From NCBI GenBank assembly GCA_938016505.1, contig CALLWN010000050.1:1-5032 (forward strand): a stretch of DNA of 5,032 nt, written 5' to 3'. A model generated the notes under the pieces. It was not told the origin of the DNA and did not search any database. It was given only the letters and a program-made list of their open reading frames with translations. Shown here in pieces: positions 1-5,032 of the stretch. This stretch comes from an uncultured Sphingomonadaceae bacterium (GTDB lineage Bacteria; Pseudomonadota; Alphaproteobacteria; Sphingomonadales; Sphingomonadaceae). How positions within the stretch are numbered: the stretch's first letter is position 1; each line of letters starts with the position of its first letter. A program made the translations under genes and the position numbers.

Positions 1-235
1 CCAGGATGCCGCCATCGATCCAACGCATTGCCGCCAATGCAGGACGTCTGATGGGTCCTGGGCCTGGTCAGGCTGCCCGATGTCGGGGCGCAGGGGCAGG
101 ACCCCGGTTGTCCTGCGGGCGTGCGTCTCGGGCCCGAAGCCGTGCATGTTGGGGACGGAGGCGGGACCGGCCTGCGGGTGGAGCCTGCCGGGCTGCGCGG
201 TGGCGCGGGACAGGGCGACGCCGCCCGCCGGGCGA

Positions 236-291
236 CCGGGGTCGGGTTGCCGGGGGCAGGTTGCCGGGGGCAGCTTGCCGGGGTCGGGCGG
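236..291. repeat. 14-bp tandem repeat, about 3.8 copies, G-run rich
   Basis: Four consecutive 14-bp units start at 236, 250, 264 and 278, each beginning CCGGGG. Units 1 and 4 carry CCGGGGTCGGG exactly; units 2 and 3 carry CCGGGGGCAG. Units 1-3 end in TTG, and the last three bases of unit 4 diverge (CGG). The unit length is not a multiple of three, so the array does not encode a short peptide repeat. Runs of three to five G at 238-241, 244-246, 252-256, 266-270, 280-283 and 286-288 give the plus strand a relaxed G-quadruplex pattern. The repeat itself is directly visible; any function is unknown. Confidence 0.85.
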
Positions 292-553
292 TTTCCCCTC
301 GCGGACCGAGCTGGGGACTTTGCTGCCCCCGATCGCGGCGCCGGGATCGACCGGCGGTGGCGAGCGGGTTCGACCATCGCCTGCCCCGGAGAACCTCCCC
401 GGCGCAGGGGCCTGCCATCCGATCGAGGGCTTGGCCTTTCGTCGTCTTCCTGCCCGTGATCCCCGCGCCAGCTCAGCAGGTCGGCGCGTTCGGCCCGGTG
501 TCTTCGGAAGGGCTGTCGGACCGCTGCATCACTGCGGCTGCAGCCATGTTGCG

Positions 554-590
554 AGGCCCGCGGTCTCGGCCGGCCCGCCTTCGCGGGCCT
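554..590. other. Inverted repeat with two mutually exclusive hairpins
   Basis: The 9-base arm AGGCCCGCG at 554-562 is perfectly complementary to CGCGGGCCT at 582-590. A second, tighter hairpin uses GGCCCGC at 572-578 and GCGGGCC at 583-589 with a four-base CTTC loop. Both compete for the same 3' arm, so only one can form at a time. There is no T-run after 590, so this is not a standard intrinsic terminator. It could be a terminator remnant, a leader structure of the receptor transcript if transcription starts upstream, or chance in GC-rich DNA. Confidence 0.4.
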
Positions 591-620
591 GCATCCTCCG
601 GTTGCCGGGCAGGGCTCGCC

Positions 621-628
621 TTGCGCAA
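621..628. promoter_or_regulatory. Perfect palindrome TTGCGCAA upstream of the receptor
   Basis: TTGCGCAA is its own reverse complement and lies about 150 bases before the receptor start, in the region where a promoter or operator would be expected. The same 8-mer also occurs inside the receptor signal-peptide codons at 857-864, which weakens the case for a specific operator. No regulator is assigned. Confidence 0.15.
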
Positions 629-642
629 CAATCAGTTCATCC

Positions 643-660
643 GGCATGACAAGGCATGCC
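643..660. promoter_or_regulatory. Direct repeat GGCATG at 10-bp spacing
   Basis: GGCATG occurs at 643-648 and again at 653-658, exactly 10 bp apart. The second copy is extended to the palindrome GGCATGCC (653-660). One-helical-turn spacing is compatible with a protein binding one face of DNA. No known consensus is recognised. Confidence 0.15.
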
Positions 661-689
661 CCCGGTCCGTCTGGCGCACCGGGTTCCCG

Positions 690-706
690 TCATGAAAGGA
701 TCATGA
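690..706. promoter_or_regulatory. Twin TCATGA palindromes, possible operator
   Basis: The 6-bp palindrome TCATGA is present at 690-695 and 701-706, separated by AAGGA, so the centres are 11 bp apart, close to one helical turn. The pair lies 75-90 bases before the receptor start, in the one clearly AT-richer patch of the upstream region (about 690-714). The arrangement would suit a dimeric repressor or activator. The match to any specific regulator is unknown, and a 6-mer pair can arise by chance. Confidence 0.22.
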
Positions 707-767
707 ATATTTCCCCGAACCGTCATCCGGGGGCATTAGGCGCCACGGCCCGTGGGCAGACCGGGTC

Positions 768-773
768 AAGGGG
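768..773 (+). promoter_or_regulatory. Ribosome binding site deciding the receptor start
   Basis: AAGGGG at 768-773 is followed by a 7-base spacer (CGCAACA) and the ATG at 781, giving normal Shine-Dalgarno spacing. Two upstream in-frame ATGs at 646 and 703 are worse. The first has no purine-rich motif. The second has AAAGGA ending only two bases before the ATG. The 781 start also places a charged n-region directly before the hydrophobic part of the signal peptide. Confidence 0.65.
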
Positions 774-780
774 CGCAACA

Positions 781-3700
781 ATGACGGGTGGCGTGGGACG
801 GAAGGTGCATTGGCTGGCAACGGTCGGTGCGGCGATCGCGATGGAGGGAGCCGCCATTGCGCAAGCCCAGGGGGACCAGGCCCGGGGGAACATGGTCGCA
901 GCAGCTGCCCGGGTGGCGGAGATCGAAGCTGCACCGATCATCGTGACCGGAACGCGGATCCGCCGCGCCGATGCCGAAACCACTGTCCCGGTCACGGTGA
1001 TCGATGAGCAGGCGATCGACCTGCGCGGCGGCCTTCTGCCAGCCGACCTGCTGACCTCGCTGCCCTCCGTGACCAACCTGCCGGAAAACGAGACTCGGCT
1101 GGGCTCGTCTGGCGCGCGCGGCGACAATGCCAACCTCAATCTGCGCAACCTCGGGGCGCCGGCAACGCTGATCCTGCTCAACGGCCGGCGCCTCGCGATC
1201 AACCCGTTCACTGCGGGCCTCTCGCAGGCGGTGAACATCAACCATCTGCCGACGCAGGGCATCGAACGGATCGAGGTACTGCGCGATGGCGCCTCGTCGA
1301 TCTACGGTTCCGACGCGGTGGCAGGCGTGATCAACTATATCCTGCGGCGCGATTTCGAGGGGCTGGAGGCGCGCATCCGCTTCGCGGCCCCGGAAGCCGG
1401 CGGCGGCCAGAGCTGGCAGGGTGCGATGACCTTCGGGACCCGGTTTGGCGGCAAGCGCGGGCGGATCTATGGCACGATCGAGGGGCTGCAGCGCGATGAG
1501 ACGCTGCTGACCCAGCGCGAGTTCAGCCGGTCGTCGCTGAACGTCGACCGGGCGCCGCCGCCCTTCAACAGCTTCGGTGGCCCGTTCGACGGGCGGACGG
1601 CGCGCGGATACTGGCCGACCTTCCGCGTGGGCACATCGACTGCGAACAATTATTTCCGGCCGGTCAACGGCGTGCCGACCCTCACGACGGTGGCGCCCAG
1701 CCGGGCCAACAACCCGGAGTTCTTTCTCGATCTGAACCAGTTCGGCTTTGCCTCGCCGCGGACGTGGCGGGTCAACGCCAATGTGACGGCGGAGTGGGAT
1801 CTTGCCGCCAACGTGACCGCGTTCACCGAGCTTGGCTATTATCACTCGGAATCGCTGATGCGGCGCCAGCCCCTCGCGCTGAACGCGCCGACCTCCGATG
1901 CCCTGATGGTGATGCCGGTCGACAGCCCGTTCAATCCCTTTGGTTCGCGCTTCTACGACCCTTCGGGCGCGCCCAACCCGGACGGAACCCCGCGCCTCGT
2001 GGGCACGCCCCGGACGGTGAGCTTCACCCAGATGACGATCCGCGACCTCGCGCCCGAAGACATCAGGACCAGGGCCGATGTCTACCGCATCGCGGCTGGC
2101 CTGCGCGGGTCGATCGGGCCGACCTTCGAATGGAACGGCTCGCTGTTCTACAACGAAGTCCGCGGCACGGATCGCGCCTTCCCCGACGTGCGCGAAAGCC
2201 TGCTGCAGGCGGCGATCAGGCGCACGGATGGCACTGGGTTCAACCCGTTCGGTTACACCTTCCGCGTGGCGGGCGGAGCAGTCGTCGCCGACCAGCCCTA
2301 CACCAACCCGCAGGCGGTCGTGGACAGTTTCTCCGACGTGTTCGCGCGCAGCGCCAGCAGTTCGATTGCAAGCGCCGACCTGCGGGCATCGGGCACTCTC
2401 GTCACGCTGCGGAAGATCGAGGTCAAGACTGCGGTTGGCGTCGAGTATCGGGAAGAACGGCTGCGCGATGTGCGACCGCCGTTCAGCGGAGAAAATCCGC
2501 CATCGTCGGGGCTGGACCCGCTGAACAACGACTTCCTGTTGCACCCGCCGCGTCCGGACGTGTTCGGCCGCCGCAACGTGACGAGCGTCTATGCCGAGGT
2601 TCTGCTGCCGCTGGTCACGCCGGAACGCGGGGTGCCGCTGGTCTACAGCCTGGACGTGACGGCCTCGGGCCGGTTCGAAAGCTACAGCGATTTCGGCGAA
2701 ACGGTGAAGCCGAAGGTTGGAGGCAACTGGCGGCCGGTTTCCTGGCTGATGCTGCGCGGATCCTACAATGAAGGGTTCATGGCGCCGAGCCTCGCGGCGC
2801 TCTACACCAGCCCGCGCTGGACCATCACCGCCGGCGCAGGCGACATCGACTCCTACCGCAACCCGTTCCTGAACGAAGGCCCCTATGTCAAGCGCACCTA
2901 TTTCGGCGGCAACCCCGATCTGAAGCCCCAGGATTCGCGGGGCAGCACATACGGCCTGGTGGTCGAGGTTCCGGGGGTGCGCGGCCTCAGCCTGACCGCC
3001 GATGCGTGGCGGATCAGGCGCACCAACCTGCTGGGCCAGCGCAGCGTGGCGCAGATCGACGCCAGCGACGCCGCCCTGCTGCGGGAATTCACCCGGCAGC
3101 AGATTGCCGCCGGCGTTCCGGCCGACCAGATCGACATCGGCTCCGGCGCGGCCTACAAGGGCGACCCCGATGTCGAACGGTTTCCGCTGACCCCGGAGGA
3201 CCGCGCAGCGTTTGCGGCCTACAATGCTGCCAACCCCAACGCCCCCGCAGCGCCTGCGGGCCGGATCTTCGCCCGCTATCGACCGTTCATCAACCTTGCG
3301 TCCAGCGATCACAGGGGCATCGATTTCGGGCTGCGGTACGGCACGCCCCGGCAGCCGTGGGGCCGGCTGGTGATCGGCTCGGAATGGAGCTATCTGGGCC
3401 GGGCGCGCAACCTGCTCGCCCCGGCCAACCTGCCGCCGGTCGAGAACAACGAACTCTATGCCAATGGCGCTGCCAAGTGGCGCAGCACCAGCACGATCAA
3501 CTGGGATCTCGGGCCGTGGAACGCCGGTGTCGGCATCTACCATGTCGGCAAGACCCATGACGGCGGCGCCACCACGACCGAGGCGATCTATGAAAGCCTC
3601 GGGCGACCGAAATATATCGAACCGTTCGAGACGGCTGGGCGCACCCTCTATCGGCTGGTCATCGACCCGGTGACGACGGTCAACCTGTCGCTGGCCTACC

Positions 3701-3876
3701 GGGTCGATGGCGAGGCGCCGGCCTGGCTCCGCGACACGCGGTTCCGCCTGCAGATTTCGAACCTGACAAATGCGGAGCCGCCGCTTGCCTCGGACGCATT
3801 CGGCTACGATCCGAGCGTGAGCCAATCGCTGCTGGCCGGACGGACGTGGAGCTTCGAGATCGTGAAGTTCTTCTGA
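781..3876 (+). CDS. TonB-dependent outer-membrane receptor
   Basis: Outer-membrane receptor of 1031 residues, expected to import an unknown ligand into the periplasm using TonB-ExbB-ExbD energy. A signal peptide spans about residues 1-29: GRK, then a hydrophobic stretch, with cleavage near AIA-QA. A TonB-box-like segment IIVTGTRIRR lies at 53-62. The plug domain covers about 65-190, with NLRNLG near 121, LILLNGRRL near 131, IERIEVLRDGASSIYGSDAV at 161-180 and AGVINYI after it. The barrel follows, with RGSYNEGFMAPSL at 659-671, NPDLKP at 711-716, ISNLTN at 992-997, and a terminal strand GRTWSFEIVKFF ending in Phe as expected for BAM-dependent insertion. There is no N-terminal signalling (STN) domain, so control by a FecI/FecR-type surface-signalling system is unlikely. 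The protein has no Cys. It is long for the family (usually 650-800) but normal for the Caulobacter/sphingomonad branch. FN(P/S)FG occurs three times. An alternative start is 703. Substrate unknown. Confidence 0.96.
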   Translation: MTGGVGRKVHWLATVGAAIAMEGAAIAQAQGDQARGNMVAAAARVAEIEAAPIIVTGTRIRRADAETTVPVTVIDEQAIDLRGGLLPADLLTSLPSVTNLPENETRLGSSGARGDNANLNLRNLGAPATLILLNGRRLAINPFTAGLSQAVNINHLPTQGIERIEVLRDGASSIYGSDAVAGVINYILRRDFEGLEARIRFAAPEAGGGQSWQGAMTFGTRFGGKRGRIYGTIEGLQRDETLLTQREFSRSSLNVDRAPPPFNSFGGPFDGRTARGYWPTFRVGTSTANNYFRPVNGVPTLTTVAPSRANNPEFFLDLNQFGFASPRTWRVNANVTAEWDLAANVTAFTELGYYHSESLMRRQPLALNAPTSDALMVMPVDSPFNPFGSRFYDPSGAPNPDGTPRLVGTPRTVSFTQMTIRDLAPEDIRTRADVYRIAAGLRGSIGPTFEWNGSLFYNEVRGTDRAFPDVRESLLQAAIRRTDGTGFNPFGYTFRVAGGAVVADQPYTNPQAVVDSFSDVFARSASSSIASADLRASGTLVTLRKIEVKTAVGVEYREERLRDVRPPFSGENPPSSGLDPLNNDFLLHPPRPDVFGRRNVTSVYAEVLLPLVTPERGVPLVYSLDVTASGRFESYSDFGETVKPKVGGNWRPVSWLMLRGSYNEGFMAPSLAALYTSPRWTITAGAGDIDSYRNPFLNEGPYVKRTYFGGNPDLKPQDSRGSTYGLVVEVPGVRGLSLTADAWRIRRTNLLGQRSVAQIDASDAALLREFTRQQIAAGVPADQIDIGSGAAYKGDPDVERFPLTPEDRAAFAAYNAANPNAPAAPAGRIFARYRPFINLASSDHRGIDFGLRYGTPRQPWGRLVIGSEWSYLGRARNLLAPANLPPVENNELYANGAAKWRSTSTINWDLGPWNAGVGIYHVGKTHDGGATTTEAIYESLGRPKYIEPFETAGRTLYRLVIDPVTTVNLSLAYRVDGEAPAWLRDTRFRLQISNLTNAEPPLASDAFGYDPSVSQSLLAGRTWSFEIVKFF

Positions 3877-4766
3877 TGCCGCCGGTTCTGACCCGCCGCC
3901 AGATCATTGCCAGCGCTGCGATCGCGATTCCGGCGAAGGCAGCGCTCGCCGTGCCCGATGCCCGGGAGCCGGCCCGGCCGGGGGCCGTTCCGGCACGGGG
4001 GCTGGCAGCCGAGGAAATCGGCCGCTGGGACGTGCCGGAGGCAAACCAGGGGGCAGCCGTCGATGACGGGCATTTCTATGGCATTGGCAATCGCACGCTG
4101 TTCAGGCATCGCAAGGCCGATGGCGTGCGGGTCGCCGAGTGGCGCAGCCCGGTCGACGGGCCGATCGTCCATTTCAATGCGGGCCATGTCGATCGCGGGC
4201 GGCTGGTGCTGGCCCATTCCAACTTTCCCCAGCTGCCGATGGCCAGTTCGATCGAGATCCACGACGCCCGAACGCTGGCGCCCCTGAAGTCACACAGTCT
4301 TGGGGTCCGACTGGGATCGCTCACCTGGGCGGTGCGGCATCGGGGGTTCTGGTGGGCCTGTTTTGCAAATTACAACGATCAGGGCACCACGCCTGGCTTC
4401 GACCAGCGCTGGACGCATCTCGGCCAGTTCGACGATCGGTGGCAGATGCTGCAGTCGTGGCTGTTCCCGCCGAGCGTGATCGCGACATGGGGTGTCAGTT
4501 CCTGCTCGTGCGGTGACTGGGGGGACGATGGGCTGCTCTATGCAACCGGCCATGATGCGCCCGAACTTCATGTGCTGCGGCTGCCGCGGCAGGGCGTGCT
4601 GCTCGAGCATGTGACCAGCATCGCCGTGCCGATCGAAGGCCAGGGTTGGGCGTGGGACCGGTCGGTGCGCGCCGGACAGCGCGTCATCTACGGCATCAGC
4701 CGCCGCCTCGGGCAGGTTGTCGCTGCCCGCATCCCGCCGTTGCCGGAGGACTATCTGCGACGCTGA
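3876..4766 (+). CDS. Tat-exported beta-propeller-like protein of unknown function
   Basis: A 296-residue protein predicted to be exported folded to the periplasm. The start at 3876 is chosen because it gives an immediate twin-arginine signal, T6-R7-R8-Q-I-I, then a hydrophobic stretch and an ALA cleavage site near residue 25. An ATG at 3846 would bury that signal. Only a weak GAAG (3864-3867) precedes the ATG, and the stop/start overlap TGATG indicates translational coupling to the receptor. After a Pro/Ala-rich linker (about 26-45), propeller-like strand patterns recur around 68-89, 123-140, 180-195, 219-249 and 269-287. Conserved-looking segments are NQGAAVDDGHFYGIGNRT (58-73), GSLTW (147-151), GDWGDDGLLYATGHD (213-227) and EGQGWAWDR (254-262). 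It has twelve Trp and a CSC motif (C210, C212) plus C162. From memory it resembles exported proteins sometimes labelled 'cycloisomerase' in databases, but I see nothing supporting a catalytic assignment. A ligand-binding or lyase-type propeller acting on the receptor's cargo is inference. Confidence 0.85.
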   Translation: MPPVLTRRQIIASAAIAIPAKAALAVPDAREPARPGAVPARGLAAEEIGRWDVPEANQGAAVDDGHFYGIGNRTLFRHRKADGVRVAEWRSPVDGPIVHFNAGHVDRGRLVLAHSNFPQLPMASSIEIHDARTLAPLKSHSLGVRLGSLTWAVRHRGFWWACFANYNDQGTTPGFDQRWTHLGQFDDRWQMLQSWLFPPSVIATWGVSSCSCGDWGDDGLLYATGHDAPELHVLRLPRQGVLLEHVTSIAVPIEGQGWAWDRSVRAGQRVIYGISRRLGQVVAARIPPLPEDYLRR

Positions 4767-4781
4767 CGAGGCCGCGCCCGA

Positions 4782-4817
4782 GGCGCTGGCATCGGCGTGC
4801 CCCAGGCGCTGGCATCG
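4782..4817. repeat. 14-bp direct repeat after the propeller gene
   Basis: AGGCGCTGGCATCG is found exactly at 4782-4795 and 4804-4817, 22 bp apart, both preceded by a GCCC-type stretch with a one-base offset. It lies just past the stop codon of the propeller gene. It may reflect a short local duplication; no function is apparent. Confidence 0.75.
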
Positions 4818-4859
4818 CCGCGGCCGGACCAGCCCGATCCGCGCCGGGACCGGGGCGAG

Positions 4860-4914
4860 GCAGGTGTTTCGTCGACCTGCCCGGTGGCGGGCCTTCGCGC
4901 GCCGTGCGCGGCCC
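4860..4914. terminator. Two GC-rich hairpins between convergent genes, possible terminator
   Basis: GCAGGT at 4860-4865 pairs with ACCTGC at 4875-4880 around a 9-base loop. A second structure pairs CGCGC at 4896-4900 with GCGCG at 4906-4910 (loop GCCGT), extended by GGGC 4889-4892 with GCCC 4911-4914 across a three-base bulge. They lie between the plus-strand operon and the minus-strand tRNA gene, where transcription from both sides must stop. Neither has a U-tract in either direction, so an intrinsic terminator is only a weak call; Rho-dependent termination is equally possible. Confidence 0.25.
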
Positions 4915-4957
4915 TGGGGTTGGCCGGCGGTTCCCGAGGCCGGTTGGGGGCGGCCGC

Positions 4958-5032
4958 TGGCTCCTCGGGTAGGATTCGAACCTACGGCCGTCCGATTAAC
5001 AGTCGGATGCTCTACCGCTGAGCTACCGAGGA
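4958..5032 (-). tRNA. tRNA-Asn, anticodon GTT, complete with encoded CCA
   Basis: The reverse strand folds as a full 75-base tRNA. The acceptor stem TCCTCGG (5032-5026) pairs with CCGAGGA (4968-4962), with discriminator G at 4961 and encoded CCA at 4960-4958. The D stem is GCTC/GAGC with loop AGCGGTA. The anticodon stem is TCCGA/TCGGA with loop CTGTTAA, placing anticodon GTT (Asn) at 5000-4998. The variable loop is CGGCC. The T stem is GTAGG/CCTAC with loop TTCGAAT. All stems pair perfectly. Its promoter lies beyond the right edge. It is transcribed toward the propeller gene, leaving 191 bases between them. Confidence 0.97.

Larger units (their letters stand above)
1..780. other. Long G-rich stretch without a supportable gene, upstream of the receptor
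   Basis: I find no supportable gene here. Several frames on both strands stay open over hundreds of bases, but this follows from the very high GC content. Their translations are dominated by Arg, Pro, Gly and Ala, show no recognisable domain, and have no convincing ribosome binding site. The plus strand is rich in runs of G. Non-random elements within it are listed separately: a 14-bp tandem array at 236-291, an inverted repeat at 554-590, and short palindromes and direct repeats at 621-706. The last 150-200 bases probably hold the promoter and leader of the receptor operon. A partial gene entering from the left edge on the minus strand cannot be excluded, because one minus frame has no stop from about 460 down to 1. 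Confidence 0.55.

Noticed and set aside
236..545. Riboswitch such as cobalamin, considered because a TonB-dependent receptor follows
   Set aside because: No recognisable B12-box or other conserved riboswitch core could be found in the upstream region.
6..695. Long plus-strand open frames of 229, 189 and 112 codons in the first 700 bases
   Set aside because: They overlap each other in three frames, are rich in Arg/Pro/Gly, show no domain, and second-position GC is as high as elsewhere, which is typical of spurious frames in very GC-rich DNA.
684..712. Possible -35 (TTCCCG) and -10 (ATATTT) promoter pair
   Set aside because: The spacing of 17 is acceptable, but both hexamers match the consensus poorly and the choice is driven only by local AT content.
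857..864. Second TTGCGCAA palindrome as an operator partner of the copy at 621-628
   Set aside because: It lies inside the signal-peptide codons (IAQA) and is explained by coding sequence; 236-bp spacing has no special meaning.
766..3825. A 1019-codon open frame antisense to the receptor
   Set aside because: It is the classic shadow of a GC-rich gene: its extent follows the receptor gene and its sequence is Arg/Ala/Gly/Pro-rich without recognisable domains. The sense frame carries every conserved receptor motif.
4958..4990. Attachment-site duplicate of the tRNA 3' end
   Set aside because: I searched by eye for the T-loop/acceptor segment elsewhere in the window and found only unrelated short matches to TTCGAA inside the receptor gene.

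Overview
The window looks like chromosomal DNA from a GC-rich alphaproteobacterium, most likely a sphingomonad (Novosphingobium/Sphingomonas type). The basis is a very large TonB-dependent outer-membrane receptor of the style that is abundant in Sphingomonadales and Caulobacterales, strong G/C preference at third codon positions, and an alphaproteobacterial-looking tRNA-Asn. The genus is inference; no marker gene is present.

Layout: positions 1-780 hold no gene I can support. This stretch is very G-rich and contains a 14-bp tandem repeat (236-291), a long inverted repeat with two alternative hairpins (554-590), and several short palindromes or direct repeats just before the receptor gene (621-706). 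Positions 781-3876 encode a 1031-residue TonB-dependent receptor with signal peptide, plug and beta-barrel. Positions 3876-4766 encode a 296-residue protein with a twin-arginine signal peptide and beta-propeller-like repeats; its ATG shares one base with the receptor stop codon (TGATG). Positions 4767-4957 are a short intergenic stretch with a 14-bp direct repeat and two weak hairpins. Positions 4958-5032 are a complete tRNA-Asn(GTT) on the minus strand, ending exactly at the window edge.

How the genes work together: the receptor and the exported protein are almost certainly co-transcribed and translationally coupled. The receptor would import an unknown ligand across the outer membrane using TonB energy. 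The Tat-exported propeller protein would then meet the ligand or a product of it in the periplasm. No sigma/anti-sigma pair, inner-membrane transporter or recognisable catabolic enzyme lies in the window to identify the substrate. The most interesting candidate is this coupled pair and its uncharacterised soluble partner. No phage, insertion sequence, integrase or CRISPR array is visible.
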